A stretch of DNA of 64,000 nt from Algoriphagus sp. NG3 (GTDB lineage Bacteria > Bacteroidota > Bacteroidia > Cytophagales > Cyclobacteriaceae), in contig NZ_CP139421.1 in assembly GCF_034119865.1 (NCBI RefSeq), positions 4,132,501-4,196,500 on the forward strand, written 5' to 3'. The notes beneath the pieces were generated by a model. That model ran no database searches. It saw only the letters and a list, made by a program, of their open reading frames with translations, and was not told the DNA's origin. Below, piece after piece: positions 28,913 through 39,508 of the stretch (positions within the stretch are counted from its first letter, which is position 1; each line of letters opens with the position of its first letter). Position numbers and translations under genes: made by a program.

Positions 28913-31687
28913 ATGGCGGAGTATAATTTCAGAGAAATAGAAAAAAAATGGCAGGCTTACTGGGAGAATAACCAAACTTTCCTTGCCGAGGTAAATACCG
29001 AAAAACCTAAATTCTACTCTCTAGACATGTTTCCGTACCCTTCAGGTGCCGGACTACATGTGGGGCATCCTCTTGGGTATATCGCTTCGGACATCGTATC
29101 CCGGTTTAAAAAACTGAAAGGATACAATGTGCTCCATCCTATGGGCTACGATAGTTTTGGATTACCTGCTGAGCAATATGCTATTCAAACAGGCCAACAT
29201 CCGGCTATCACGACCGAACAGAATATTAAGCGGTATACCGAGCAATTAAAGAATATCGGATTTGCTTTTGACTGGAACAAAGAGGTGAGGACATCAAATC
29301 CCGACTATTATAGATGGACCCAGTGGATCTTCATGCAGCTTTTCAATAGCTACTACGATCAGGAAGCCGACAAAGCGCTTTCTATTAGCTCCTTGATTTC
29401 CAGATTTGAAAAAGAAGGAAACACGAATGTGAAAGCTGTTTGTGATGACGAAACGCCAAAATTTACAGCAGAAGAGTGGAATACTTTCTCCGAAAAGGAA
29501 AAGCAGGAAATGCTTCTCAGATATAGATTGACATTCTTGGCCGAGACCACCGTAAACTGGTGTGCAGCTTTGGGAACAGTGCTTTCAAATGACGAAGTGA
29601 AAGATGGTTTCTCTGAGCGGGGCGGCCATCCTGTGGAGCGTAAGAAAATGATGCAATGGTCGATGAGAATCACCGCTTATGCTGACCGCCTTCTGCAAGG
29701 TTTGGAAAAAGTCGATTGGCCTGAACCGGTGAAAGAAATGCAGCGTAACTGGATAGGTAAATCCATCGGAGCGGACGTGGTTTTCCAGGTAAAAGATTCT
29801 GAACAAAAAATAAAAGTCTTTACTACCCGTGTAGATACAATATATGGTGTCACTTATCTGGCCTTGGCTCCCGAATCCGATCTGGCGGCCGCTCTGATCA
29901 CAGAAGACCAGCGCGAAAAGGCCGAAGCGTATATTGAAGTAGCCAAAAACCGCTCGGAGCGTGAGCGTATGAGTGATGTAAAAACTATCTCAGGCGCATT
30001 CACAGGATCCTATGCGATCAATCCATTCAACGGAGAAGAAATCCAGATATGGGTAGCCGATTACGTATTGGCAGGTTATGGCACGGGGGCTGTTATGGCT
30101 GTACCGGCACATGACGAACGTGATTATAATTTTGCTAAGCACTTCGGCCTGGAAATCAGACAGGTGATAGAAGGATCCATGGAAGAAGGATCTTTTCCCG
30201 GCAAAGATGGCTTCATCATCAACTCAGGCTTCATTTCCAACATGTACATGAAAGAGGCTATGGATAAAGCCATAGAGTTTTTGGAAGAAAAAGGCATAGG
30301 CAAAGGCAAAATCCAATATAGAATGCGGGATGCGATCTTTACCCGTCAACGTTATTGGGGTGAGCCTCTCCCGGTGTATTTCAAAGATGGACTTCCTTAT
30401 TTAGTAGAAGAAAAAGATCTTCCGCTGGTTTTGCCTGATGTGGATAAATACTTGCCAACTGAGGACGGAGAACCACCACTTGCCCGAGCGAAAGACTGGA
30501 ATTACAAGACTCCTGAGGGTGAATTCCCTCTGGAAAGAAGCACCATGCCAGGATGGGCCGGCTCCAGCTGGTATTTCTTCAGATATACGGATCCTAAGAA
30601 CAAAAGCTCATTAGCTGACAAATCCAAAACAGATTACTGGGGCGCAGTGGATTTATACATTGGAGGCTCTGAGCATGCGACCGGACACCTGCTATATTCC
30701 AGATTCTGGACCAAGTTCCTGTACGATCTAGGCGTGGTGGGCATTGATGAGCCATTCCAGAAAATGATCAACCAAGGAATGATCCAGGGTAGGTCAAATT
30801 TTGTTTACCGTATTAAAGGAACCAATCAGTTTGTAAGCAAAGGCCTAAAAGATCAGTACGATACCTTTGAAATGCATGTGGACGTAAATATTGTCTACAA
30901 CGATCAGCTGAATCTGGAAAAATTCAAAGCCTGGAGACCTGACCTCGCAGATGCCGAATTAATTCTGGAAGACGGCAAGTACATCTGTGGTGCTGAAGTG
31001 GAGAAAATGTCAAAGCGATATTACAATGTGGCGAACCCTGATGATATCGTAGAAAGATACGGAGCAGACACCCTACGATTATACGAGATGTTTTTGGGTC
31101 CATTGGAACAATTCAAACCGTGGAACACCAATGGGATCGACGGGGTCTATAAATTCCTTAGAAAGCTCTGGAACCTATACCACACTTCATCTGGTGAATT
31201 TAATGTTTCCGATGCCGAGCCAAGCAAAGAAGAATATAAAGCCCTTCATAAAGCATTGAAGAAAATGGAAGAAGACATGGCCAATTTCTCATTCAACACT
31301 TCCGTTTCCAGCTTTATGATCTGCGTGAATGAGTTGACAGCACTGAAATGCAACAAGCGGAAGATACTGGAACCTATGGCATTGTTAGTATCTCCATATG
31401 CTCCGCATATCGCTGAGGAGCTATGGAGTCTTCTTGGCCATGAAACTTCCGTCACCGAATCATCTTTTCCGGAATTTGACGAAGCTCATCTTAAAGAAAG
31501 TGCCTTTGAATATCCGGTAATGATCAACGGTAAGATGCGTGCTAAACTTTATCTTGATCTTTCCCTTTCAAAGGATGAAATCCAGGAAGCTGCTCTTGCT
31601 GATGAAACTGTGCAAAAATGGCTAGAAGGCAAAGCACCAAAGAAAATCATAATCGTTCCGGGTAAAATCGTGAATTTGGTGGTGTAA
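28913..31687 (+). CDS. leuS: Leucyl-tRNA synthetase
   Basis: Charges tRNA-Leu; 924 residues. The class I signature HVGHPLGY is at about residues 47-54 after MFPYPSGAGLHVGH, and KMSKRYYN is the KMSKS equivalent. An editing (CP1) domain is present between them, including TRVDTIYGVTYLALAPE. The C-terminal anticodon-binding part ends GKIVNLVV. A -7-like TATTTTTG lies at 28869-28876, 37 bases before the ATG. Conserved housekeeping gene. Confidence 0.97.
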   Translation: MAEYNFREIEKKWQAYWENNQTFLAEVNTEKPKFYSLDMFPYPSGAGLHVGHPLGYIASDIVSRFKKLKGYNVLHPMGYDSFGLPAEQYAIQTGQHPAITTEQNIKRYTEQLKNIGFAFDWNKEVRTSNPDYYRWTQWIFMQLFNSYYDQEADKALSISSLISRFEKEGNTNVKAVCDDETPKFTAEEWNTFSEKEKQEMLLRYRLTFLAETTVNWCAALGTVLSNDEVKDGFSERGGHPVERKKMMQWSMRITAYADRLLQGLEKVDWPEPVKEMQRNWIGKSIGADVVFQVKDSEQKIKVFTTRVDTIYGVTYLALAPESDLAAALITEDQREKAEAYIEVAKNRSERERMSDVKTISGAFTGSYAINPFNGEEIQIWVADYVLAGYGTGAVMAVPAHDERDYNFAKHFGLEIRQVIEGSMEEGSFPGKDGFIINSGFISNMYMKEAMDKAIEFLEEKGIGKGKIQYRMRDAIFTRQRYWGEPLPVYFKDGLPYLVEEKDLPLVLPDVDKYLPTEDGEPPLARAKDWNYKTPEGEFPLERSTMPGWAGSSWYFFRYTDPKNKSSLADKSKTDYWGAVDLYIGGSEHATGHLLYSRFWTKFLYDLGVVGIDEPFQKMINQGMIQGRSNFVYRIKGTNQFVSKGLKDQYDTFEMHVDVNIVYNDQLNLEKFKAWRPDLADAELILEDGKYICGAEVEKMSKRYYNVANPDDIVERYGADTLRLYEMFLGPLEQFKPWNTNGIDGVYKFLRKLWNLYHTSSGEFNVSDAEPSKEEYKALHKALKKMEEDMANFSFNTSVSSFMICVNELTALKCNKRKILEPMALLVSPYAPHIAEELWSLLGHETSVTESSFPEFDEAHLKESAFEYPVMINGKMRAKLYLDLSLSKDEIQEAALADETVQKWLEGKAPKKIIIVPGKIVNLVV

Positions 31688-31709
31688 TCAAGCCCTCATC
31701 CTAAATACT

Positions 31710-31755
31710 AAAGGAGCATGGAATATCGTTTGTTGATTTCTTTGCTCCTTTTTCG
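31710..31755 (+). terminator. Terminator after leuS
   Basis: AAAGGAGCA (31710-31718) pairs perfectly with TGCTCCTTT (31743-31751), followed by T residues; the loop is 24 bases. Confidence 0.75.
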
Positions 31756-31791
31756 TTTATACACTAGATTTAGTTCTAAAAGTGACTACAT

Positions 31792-32820
31792 ATGATCATC
31801 TACACCTTCCCGATTCGTACGGCTTTTATCGATCGCGATCTGGAGATGATCTGTCCAGAGATGAAAGTCAGTGCATTGGAATTCACACAAAGCCCTACCA
31901 AACTTCCATTTTATTTCATTTTACAGTTTTTCCAACTTCTCTGGTTCCTCCCAAGAACCACCCAATACCTATGCTTTTTTGGAGGTTACCATTCGGTTTT
32001 ACCAGTTTGGTTTGGGAAGAGGTTTAAGAAAAAATGTATCATCCAGGCAGGCGGAGCCGACTGCATGCATATGCCCGAAATTGATTATGGGAATTTCCGG
32101 AAAAAATGGTTGCGTAAAGCTACTATTTACAGCTTTGTCAACTGCAGCCTGATACTACCAGTGGCAAAGGCACTGGTGAGGCAGCACTACAGGTACGACC
32201 AAGGGATTTCAGCGAAACAAGGGCTTCTCAACCTTATTCCCGACTTAAATACCCCGATTGAAATCATTCCAAATGGGTTTGACACAGAATTCTGGAAAGA
32301 TCAAAATTCACCAAGAGAACCGAAATCCCTAATTTCTGTAGCCACAGGAACATCAAAACAATCCAGGGCAATAGTCAAAGGGTATGACCTGATAGAACAA
32401 TTGGCCTCTCTCCACCCTGAGATGAAAATAACCTTAGTAGGAGATGAAAATTATTTTACCCCCTATTCCAACATCAATATTCTAGGCAAACAGTCCAAAG
32501 ACGAATTACTAGCTCTCTATAATTCTCATGAGATCTATCTACAGCTATCAACTTCCGAAGGGTTTCCCAATGCTCTTGCCGAAGCCATGGCTTGTGGGTG
32601 CATTCCGGTAGGATCCTCTGTAGGCGCTATTCCGGAAATCATCGGCTCTGCCAACCTCATTCTAAAAACCAAAAATTATCACGATTTGGAGGCTATTGTT
32701 ATGACTATTATGAAAAATGATCAAAGCGAGGCGAAAAAGAAAAGCAGAGAAAGAATTGTAACCAACTTCGATTTTGACAACAGAAAAAAACTTCTGTTGT
32801 CTCACTTAGCAACGCACTGA
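31792..32820 (+). CDS. Glycosyltransferase family 4 protein
   Basis: A 342-residue cytoplasmic or membrane-associated GT-B enzyme. The C-terminal domain has the GT4 signature: KITLVGDENYF, then YLQLSTSEGFPNALAEAMAC (about residues 247-266) and GSSVGAIPEIIG. The conserved NGFDTEFW and the glycine-rich IQAGGADC are also seen. Sugar donor and acceptor cannot be inferred. It stands alone between the leuS terminator and a long spacer. Confidence 0.85.
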   Translation: MIIYTFPIRTAFIDRDLEMICPEMKVSALEFTQSPTKLPFYFILQFFQLLWFLPRTTQYLCFFGGYHSVLPVWFGKRFKKKCIIQAGGADCMHMPEIDYGNFRKKWLRKATIYSFVNCSLILPVAKALVRQHYRYDQGISAKQGLLNLIPDLNTPIEIIPNGFDTEFWKDQNSPREPKSLISVATGTSKQSRAIVKGYDLIEQLASLHPEMKITLVGDENYFTPYSNINILGKQSKDELLALYNSHEIYLQLSTSEGFPNALAEAMACGCIPVGSSVGAIPEIIGSANLILKTKNYHDLEAIVMTIMKNDQSEAKKKSRERIVTNFDFDNRKKLLLSHLATH

Positions 32821-33462
32821 AAACCAACATTCTTCATCCTCTTCCTTCCGTACTGCAGGTATCATCTCGAAAATAAATAAGGATCTTCATTAATATAATA
32901 CTCCAAATCAATACGGCTGGAGAGGATTTTTAACGTAAATCCAGCTCAGTATTTTAATTCATCAAACCATCCTTTTCCCAATTTTCAAGAAGACTTTTAA
33001 AATAATACCAAATTTTCCATTTTCATACTTAAGAAGTATTCTCTTGGGAGAAATAAACCGCTTTTCCGGCATTCAACAAAAAATTGATCTAAATCAAATA
33101 TTTTTTAAACCACATTTTGAAATATTAACAAAATGTTAAAAAAAATGAGCATAAAAAAAGGGAGCTTTTTAAGAAAAGCCCCCAAGTGTGGGTCTATTGT
33201 CAATCATCTAAAACCAAATATACTTTTGTAATCCTTGCTGTGTATTTGTTTTTTTGATCTTTATATTTTGTTAAACATAGTGAAAATGTTTTAAAGCGCC
33301 CAAAAACAAACAATTATTTTTTGAGAACTTTTCCCGATATCGCTTTAAAACGTAGAACTTAATTGTATCCATAAAAGTCCCAAGCGCACTTATTTTTGTT
33401 CAAGACGGAATTACAAACCCCAACAGTATTTTTTCTTAACTTCCCTAACGTAATTGACTGTT
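32821..33462. other. Long AT-rich spacer with a possible small minus-strand transcript
   Basis: A 642-base region with no long gene. On the minus strand there is TATATTTG (33222-33215, a -7 match without a correctly spaced -33). A hairpin with a seven-T tail follows (stem from GGGGGCTTTT/AAAAAGCTCCC, with one mismatch, 33182-33157). Between them a 12-codon frame reads MIDNRPTLGGFS (33208-33170). A plus-strand 28-codon frame (33146 on) also crosses it. The palindrome TTAACA-AAA-TGTTAA is at 33125-33139. Confidence 0.35.
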
Positions 33463-34626
33463 ATGAAGAAATTAATACTGGCACTAGGAATAATTGCCCT
33501 ACTGTATTTTACTGCAACCTTAATTGTTCCCCCGTACATTGAATCTCAAAGAAATCCGGTAAAAACACCCCCACCCTATTCTGTATCCGCAGAAGCCCAA
33601 GCTATATACGACAGATTGGAATTCATTGCGGATTTGCATTGTGACGCATTGCTTTGGGGCAGAGATTTGACAAAAAAAGGATCTCGTGGACAAGTTGACT
33701 TTCCAAGAATGCGGGAAGCGAATGTAGGCTTGGAAATGTTCACAATAGTATCCAAATCACCGGCAGGGCAAAACATGCAAAGCAATACAACTGATGCTTT
33801 TGACAATATTACCCCGCTCACCATTGCCAAAGGTGAATCTCCATCCAACTGGTTTAGCCTAATCAATCGTACGCTTTCCCAAGCCCGACAATTGGAAGAT
33901 TTCATAGAGAAAGAGGGCGATATGGCTATTCTGGTCAAGAATAAATCAGATTTATCAAGGCTTATCGCAGCAAGAAAGAAAGATAAATCGGTCATTGGCG
34001 GTATGCTGGGAGTAGAAGGAGCCCATGCGTTGGAAGGGGATATCGAAAACCTGCCCCGTCTATATCAGGCAGGTGTGAGAATGATAGGGCTGACGCATTT
34101 CTTTGACAATGAACTTGGAGGATCTGCCCATGGCGAAAGTCAGGCAGGTTTAACCGATTTTGGCAAGGAAGTCGTGCAAAAAATGGATGAACTAGGGATT
34201 TTCGTGGATCTCGCACATTGTTCTCCTGCTATCGTCAATGATGTTTTACACATGACCACCAAACCTGTGATGGTCTCCCACACAGGGGTGCATGCGGTAT
34301 TGGATTCTCAGAGAAACCTGAGTGATGAGCAAATTGTTAAAATAGCAGAAAAAGGAGGGATAATAGGCATTGCCTTTTTTGATGAAGCTGTAGGCCTACC
34401 AGAGTTACCGAATATTGTCGCTTCCATTAAGCATGTGCGTGATCTGGTAGGCATCGATTATGTAGCCCTCGGCTCGGATTATGACGGCTCTGTGGCGGTT
34501 CCTTTTGATATCACCGGGCTTCCTTTACTGGTAGAAGAAATGCTCAATGCAGACTTTACAGAAGCGGAAATACAGGCAGTGATGGGTGAGAATGTTAAAA
34601 GATTTTTCCTTCTAAACCTCAAGTAA
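33463..34626 (+). CDS. Membrane dipeptidase (peptidase M19)
   Basis: A zinc-dependent dipeptidase of the renal dipeptidase family. An N-terminal hydrophobic segment ([21 protein letters not shown]) anchors or exports it. The first metal site is [15 protein letters not shown], then [32 protein letters not shown] and [10 protein letters not shown]; the end has [17 protein letters not shown] 33463 is preferred to the TTG at 33454. Its last base overlaps the next gene's ATG (TAATG). It probably trims dipeptides in the periplasm. Confidence 0.92.
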   Translation: MKKLILALGIIALLYFTATLIVPPYIESQRNPVKTPPPYSVSAEAQAIYDRLEFIADLHCDALLWGRDLTKKGSRGQVDFPRMREANVGLEMFTIVSKSPAGQNMQSNTTDAFDNITPLTIAKGESPSNWFSLINRTLSQARQLEDFIEKEGDMAILVKNKSDLSRLIAARKKDKSVIGGMLGVEGAHALEGDIENLPRLYQAGVRMIGLTHFFDNELGGSAHGESQAGLTDFGKEVVQKMDELGIFVDLAHCSPAIVNDVLHMTTKPVMVSHTGVHAVLDSQRNLSDEQIVKIAEKGGIIGIAFFDEAVGLPELPNIVASIKHVRDLVGIDYVALGSDYDGSVAVPFDITGLPLLVEEMLNADFTEAEIQAVMGENVKRFFLLNLK

Positions 34627-35351
34627 TGAACGAAGCTCTAATCCACAAACAGAGTAGCTACTTCCAAAATCTCCAGGTGTACCTTCGGGAGTTTGTGTAC
34701 GGAGGAATCGACGGGGCAGTGACCACCTTTGCAGTGGTAGCTGGAGGATTTGGAGCTGACTTGAATACAGGCATTATCATTATTCTAGGATTCGCCAATT
34801 TACTAGCTGATGGATTCTCCATGTCTGTTGGAGCCTATTTGTCTGCGAAAAGTGACAAGGAAAAATACAAGAAGCATGAATCCCTCGAATACTGGGAAGT
34901 AGAAAACACCCCTGAATTAGAGCGGGAAGAGATAACAGAAATCTATAAAGCCAAAGGGTTTCAGGGTGATTTATTGGAAAAAGTTGTAAATCAGATTACA
35001 TCCAATAAAGATCTTTGGGTGGCTGAAATGATGAAAGATGAACTCCACCTGATGATGGAAACCAAAAGTCCTTTTAAAATAGGACTTGCCACATTAGTAT
35101 CCTTTATAACAGTTGGTTTTATTCCATTACTCGTGTACCTCTGGACATATTTCTATCCTTCCGATAGTAACATTTTTCTATGGACTAGCATACTGACTGC
35201 ACTTGCATTTGTGGTGATCGGAGCCCTCAAATCGCTTGTCAATCAGACCTCCGCCACCAAAAGCATCGCAGAAACAGTCAGTCTGGGACTATTGGCAGCA
35301 CTCGTAGCTTACTATGTAGGCGATCTACTCCAAAACTTTTTCACAACATAA
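34626..35351 (+). CDS. VIT1/CCC1 family metal transporter
   Basis: A 241-residue membrane protein of the vacuolar iron transporter/CCC1 family. The signature [22 protein letters not shown] is at about 21-42 and [19 protein letters not shown] at about 55-73. A cytoplasmic helical section ([19 protein letters not shown]) is followed by three C-terminal membrane segments. The family moves Fe2+ or Mn2+ out of the cytoplasm. It overlaps the dipeptidase gene and is followed by the DUF5995 gene after 4 bases, so one transcription unit. Confidence 0.88.
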   Translation: MNEALIHKQSSYFQNLQVYLREFVYGGIDGAVTTFAVVAGGFGADLNTGIIIILGFANLLADGFSMSVGAYLSAKSDKEKYKKHESLEYWEVENTPELEREEITEIYKAKGFQGDLLEKVVNQITSNKDLWVAEMMKDELHLMMETKSPFKIGLATLVSFITVGFIPLLVYLWTYFYPSDSNIFLWTSILTALAFVVIGALKSLVNQTSATKSIAETVSLGLLAALVAYYVGDLLQNFFTT

Positions 35352-35355
35352 CCAT

Positions 35356-36117
35356 ATGAAAACAATAGATGAAGTTTTATCCCGCATGGACCAGATCGTG
35401 CATGAATGCAGAAGCACTCAGTCACGAATAGGCTACTTTGCCATTTTGTACCGCCAAGTCACGCGCAGGATCCGGGATGGTATTCTAGCCGGGGAATTTG
35501 AGGATAATCCCAGAATGGAAAAACTCGATGTCCTTTTTGCTGGCAGATTTATCGATGCATACGAAGGATGGAAATCAGACAAAAAAACTACAGAAAGCTG
35601 GTTTTTGGCTTTTGAAGCTAGTAAAGCAAGTAAACACCTAGTGCTTCAGCATCTATTTCTCGGGATAAATGCGCATATAAATCTGGATTTGGGGATATCT
35701 GCTGCAGACACCGTGGGAACAGAACCGATAGCCGGAATTCAAAACGATTTCAATAAAATAAATGCGGTACTTGCCGAATTGGTCGATGGCGTAAAATCAA
35801 ACATCTCTACAGTATCCCCGATTTTTGGCTGGTTGATTCCTTTGGCAAAAGGCCGGGATGAAATGCTGCTCAATTTCTCTATCCAGCTGGCAAGGGATGG
35901 GGCATGGAAATATGCTGGTGAATATTACAGCTGCGAAGACAGATATGCTTCCATTTTAGAACGAGATGATAACATCGCCAAGCTGGCACACAAGCTAATC
36001 AACCCAGGGAAATTCTTATTATTCATTGTAAAAATGGTTGGTTTTGCAGAATGGAAATCCGTCAGTCGCACCATGGATCAGCTGGATATTGTAATCAAAA
36101 AAGCTCAAACAATTTAG
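35356..36117 (+). CDS. DUF5995 family protein
   Basis: A 253-residue soluble helical protein. Conserved features of DUF5995 are visible: GYFAILYRQVTRRIRDGI near residue 26, RFIDAYEGW, and HLFLGINAHINLDLGI (about 100-115), with the histidines perhaps metal-binding. The function is unknown. It follows the VIT1-like transporter by 4 bases. Confidence 0.75.
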   Translation: MKTIDEVLSRMDQIVHECRSTQSRIGYFAILYRQVTRRIRDGILAGEFEDNPRMEKLDVLFAGRFIDAYEGWKSDKKTTESWFLAFEASKASKHLVLQHLFLGINAHINLDLGISAADTVGTEPIAGIQNDFNKINAVLAELVDGVKSNISTVSPIFGWLIPLAKGRDEMLLNFSIQLARDGAWKYAGEYYSCEDRYASILERDDNIAKLAHKLINPGKFLLFIVKMVGFAEWKSVSRTMDQLDIVIKKAQTI

Positions 36118-36288
36118 GTTTAATGTTACCCGAAATTAGAATATATTTATATCCGCTGTTCTACCAGTAAAGAGACTAAAGCATTATAGGATTTGGTTAA
36201 CACTAGCATTGAGGCCAGTTCGGTCTCCTGTCTTCCTTCTAGTAAAGCAAAGAAAATATGGCTACTGGCATCATTACGGATAATCCTA

Positions 36289-36705
36289 TTAAAATATATA
36301 CTCTTCCAAAAAGTTCTCACATCCTATGACAGGAATTTGTGAGTAATAAAATCCATCAGGATCTTCAGTGACGACCACGTCACAACCGCTCCCCATAGCG
36401 GAATAATATTCCAATCCATCTTCAAAATCCTGTACTTGTCGGTTGGAAAGGGTCTCATTGACAGCCTCCTGATCAACTGCAGTCATCAGAATTTTCCTGG
36501 ATAACATTTCGATCTTCAGCTTTGCCATATCAGATCCGGATTTCTTTTCAGAAAAATAGAACGCAATCGCCAGACATATGGGGGAGGTATAGAGCTGAAC
36601 CCTTCTACTATCCGCCAAACTGAGTACTCGTGAAGAAATAGGAAATAAAGGATATTCTTTGTTCAGTACCGAGACAAGTACATTAGCATCAAGAAAAACC
36701 TTCAT
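36289..36705 (-). CDS. PIN-domain toxin-like ribonuclease
   Basis: A 138-residue PIN domain. Acidic active-site residues are in KVFLDANVLVSVL (residues 2-14), with later aspartates in DFEDGLEYYSA and VVVTEDPDGF. VapC-type toxins of this fold cut RNA. It overlaps the upstream antitoxin-like gene by 4 bases (ATGA). Confidence 0.82.
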   Translation of the reverse strand: MKVFLDANVLVSVLNKEYPLFPISSRVLSLADSRRVQLYTSPICLAIAFYFSEKKSGSDMAKLKIEMLSRKILMTAVDQEAVNETLSNRQVQDFEDGLEYYSAMGSGCDVVVTEDPDGFYYSQIPVIGCENFLEEYIF

Positions 36706-36956
36706 TTCTTAGATGAGAAGAATTCATCCTTCAAAGCCTTTCTGTTAGGGGGTTTGCGGTACTCTACACGCCCTTCTGCCACAAAATCCACCCAGTCGGA
36801 AACCGGTAAATCCTCTAGAGACTTATAGTTTTTGGAAGTAATCTGGGTATAGAGGTATTCTGTCAATCTAGAAAGACTGATGTTATTCTCTTCCGCAAAT
36901 GACTTTGCCCGATCGATTACATTCTTGTCGAATGACAAGGTGACTTTAGCATCCAC
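36702..36956 (-). CDS. Antitoxin-like protein (DUF6364 type)
   Basis: An 84-residue protein. The N-terminal part reads as a ribbon-helix-helix (KVTLSFDKNVIDRAKSFAEE then NISLSRLTEYL), which would bind DNA and autoregulate; the C-terminal tail (PNRKALKDEFF) would contact the toxin. It precedes and overlaps the PIN gene, the usual antitoxin-toxin order. DUF6364 is the best family match from memory. Confidence 0.75.
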   Translation of the reverse strand: MDAKVTLSFDKNVIDRAKSFAEENNISLSRLTEYLYTQITSKNYKSLEDLPVSDWVDFVAEGRVEYRKPPNRKALKDEFFSSKK

Positions 36957-37094
36957 AACATTGCATTTTTAATACGTAAATATATTATTTTTTATACGTA
37001 ACATCTGCCTCATACGATACTTTTTTTTCGCAAGGCGCTAAAAATCAAACAATAGCAACTTCACCTTAAAATAAACAGGTTTACTAATAAAGAG

Positions 37095-38285
37095 CTAAAC
37101 CTTAAAATCTGATTCAACCCTGGCTATTTCTGCCTCTGTCTGAGCTTTATTTTTCCGGTTGGTTTTCTCTTTTTGAAGGTCTGTTGCGTAAAAATGCGTG
37201 TCTTGGAAGTACCCCACCCTAGCATCAGATTCCCCTTTGGCAAAAGTCCATTTTTCCCCTTTGAACAGCTTTACCTTATCCTCATGAAGTTCCAAATACT
37301 CATCGTAAGGCCCACGTGGTGATATCAGCTTTACGAAAATCGGAGCAGTCTCTATTGCTATAAAAAGTAGCATGATAAAAACATTGGCCATGGCCATTGC
37401 TGAGCTTTCTTTGGTAAGCGTATCAAGTGCTTCCATCCTGGCTGCAAGCCCGTCAAAGCCTTCAATCCCGGGCTGCTGCTTCTCAAACTCAGCCTGTCGC
37501 AATGCCACAAAATTCCGGATTTGAGCTTCTAGGGTATCGATCCTCACCTGGTTTCTCAGCCTCAGCCCATCCAACGTAGCCTGAGCAGCATCGAGCTGCT
37601 GTTCTTTCTTTTTGGCATTTGTACCCAATCCTACAATTCCACTTGTTCTGGAAGTCTTTTCACCGAATCGCTCAGCATCATATTCCTTCTGAAGCTGATC
37701 ACGAAACGTCTCGAAGCTTGCTACCTCAGCTTTTAAAGTATCTATCTTTGACTCCAGTTCTTGGATTTCGGGAAAACCTTTTGCTAGGTTCAGTTTGGAT
37801 TCTGAGATAAATTCAGTCTTCTTCTCATCGATTTTCCTGTTTATCTCCCTTTCAAACATTTTTAATTCCAGGGGTTTTGAGATGACTAACGCAAGCAATA
37901 CAGCCAACACCAATCTTGGAACCGCCAATTTCCATTCCCCCAAAGCCTTATCTTTTTTCCTCATGCTGGATACAATAAACCTGTCGAGATTAAAAATCAT
38001 CAACCCCCAAAGCAATCCAAAAAAGATTGCTGGCCAGATAGACTGAAAAACGGTGAACAAAGCATAACCTGCAGCCAAGGCCGCCAAAACTCCAGTAAAA
38101 AATACCGTCGCACCAATACCTATGTATTTATTTGATTCTGTAGGGGATCTTTTGAGCAGGGAAAAATTGGCTCCACTACAAAACCAGAAAAAACGAGTAA
38201 AATGTGCCATATGGGAAAGCGGGTTGATTCGCGTAATTAGATAACGCCAAAACTTCTCCAAAAAATACCGGGAGTCCCCATGCAC
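37095..38285 (-). CDS. DUF4407 membrane protein
   Basis: A 396-residue membrane protein with four likely membrane segments: two early (ATVFFTGVLAALAAGYALF, IFFGLLWGLMIFNLD), one near LVLAVLLALVISKPLEL and one near MANVFIMLLFIAIETAPIF. A long coiled coil lies between (about residues 150-270). The N-terminal FFWFCSGANFSLLKR is characteristic of DUF4407. The ATG at 38210 (MAHFTRFFW) may be the true start; the reading given begins 25 residues earlier. Function unknown. Confidence 0.8.
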   Translation of the reverse strand: MHGDSRYFLEKFWRYLITRINPLSHMAHFTRFFWFCSGANFSLLKRSPTESNKYIGIGATVFFTGVLAALAAGYALFTVFQSIWPAIFFGLLWGLMIFNLDRFIVSSMRKKDKALGEWKLAVPRLVLAVLLALVISKPLELKMFEREINRKIDEKKTEFISESKLNLAKGFPEIQELESKIDTLKAEVASFETFRDQLQKEYDAERFGEKTSRTSGIVGLGTNAKKKEQQLDAAQATLDGLRLRNQVRIDTLEAQIRNFVALRQAEFEKQQPGIEGFDGLAARMEALDTLTKESSAMAMANVFIMLLFIAIETAPIFVKLISPRGPYDEYLELHEDKVKLFKGEKWTFAKGESDARVGYFQDTHFYATDLQKEKTNRKNKAQTEAEIARVESDFKV

Positions 38286-38672
38286 CCTATTTCCTGTGAT
38301 AAGATTTTATCAAAACAGCCTCTATGCGGTAATTTCCAAAGAAGACTGTGATGAAAAGTATAACATACCACCTTCGAACACAAACCTTTACTTGTACGGT
38401 ATGTACGGAAATGTTCAGTACCTGAACGGTTCTGTGCAATACTGATGTTAAGAGAAGAGTGAAATACTTAGTAGGCTGTGCATTTGATCCCCAATCACTA
38501 TCTTTATTTAGCAATCTAGCCTGCCTATCAAAGAAGAGGTCTAACTAATTATTACTAACGCCTTCCGAATCAAATGCCATGCCTAAGGAAACACTCAGAT
38601 AGCAGAAGATATATCAAGCGAGATTTTATAACCTGTTCCCATTACTCAGGATAACCCTTAACAATCAAAAAC
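38286..38672. other. Spacer between DUF4407 gene and SGNH hydrolase
   Basis: 387 bases. It has short repeats (GTACGG twice around 38396-38412, then the palindrome TTCAGTACCTGAA at about 38414-38426). A 75-codon minus-strand frame crosses it but shows no family features. No promoter or terminator could be assigned with confidence. Confidence 0.4.
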
Positions 38673-39326
38673 ATGAAAACATCACTTAAAGCAATTCTTC
38701 TTTTACTTTCCTTATGCATTGCTCATTTTGCTTATTCACAGGAAAAACCTTTTCAAGAAGAAGTCTCCAATAGAGCCATGGAAATCGATGCTGACGGATG
38801 GAAGCCTGGTGCTGTAGTATTTACAGGAAGCTCCAGCGTACGGATGTGGAAAAACCTGAAAGAACAATTTCCTGAAGTAGCACTAATAAATTCAGCATTT
38901 GGAGGTTCACAGGCACATGAACTTTTGATTCATCTGGATGAAACCGTGCTTAGGTATGCGCCTTCTAAAGTGTTCATCTATGAAGGGGACAATGACATCA
39001 ATGCCGGGCAGGAAATATCAGATATTATGGATAGCCTGGATAAAATTGTCACTAAGATCCATTCCAAGCATCCTGAAACCATAGTGAATCTGATCGCTGC
39101 AAAACCGAGCCCTTCCCGCTGGGACAAAAAAGTATCCTATGAAGCGCTTAACGACCTGATCAGACAATACGCCACTACACACGACAACGTAAATATTGTG
39201 AATGTTTGGGACATCATGTTGGATGATTCCGGCAACCCCAGAGCTGATATTTTCTTAGAAGACAACCTTCATATGAATGAGAAAGGTTATGAGTTATGGA
39301 AAGAGGTCTTTACGCCATTTTTGTAA
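38673..39326 (+). CDS. Secreted SGNH/GDSL hydrolase
   Basis: A 217-residue exported esterase-type enzyme. Signal peptide (AILLLLSLCIAHFAYSQ). The SGNH blocks are: I VVFTGSSSVRMW (nucleophile in GSSS), II INSAFGGSQAHEL, III VFIYEGDNDINAGQ (N in GDND) and V DNLHMNEKGYELW (D and H). Substrate is not indicated; the family includes acetyl esterases and lysophospholipases. It stands alone. Confidence 0.87.
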   Translation: MKTSLKAILLLLSLCIAHFAYSQEKPFQEEVSNRAMEIDADGWKPGAVVFTGSSSVRMWKNLKEQFPEVALINSAFGGSQAHELLIHLDETVLRYAPSKVFIYEGDNDINAGQEISDIMDSLDKIVTKIHSKHPETIVNLIAAKPSPSRWDKKVSYEALNDLIRQYATTHDNVNIVNVWDIMLDDSGNPRADIFLEDNLHMNEKGYELWKEVFTPFL

Positions 39327-39508
39327 TGAAAAGTCTATGTTGAAAAAATTTAGCGTAGAATACTATACAAATCTCAGGACAAACCGGTGAAGATCTTATC
39401 TCGTATCTCACTCTAATAACACTGATTAACACAAAACGCTAAACACATCACCTTTAATTGAGTTTAGAGTATTAGTAACAACATCTCACCCACACGAAGA
39501 ACAACAGC

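Noticed and set aside
38287..38514. 75-codon minus-strand frame before the DUF4407 gene
   Set aside because: Cys/Val-rich sequence without family features, on a spacer with short repeats.
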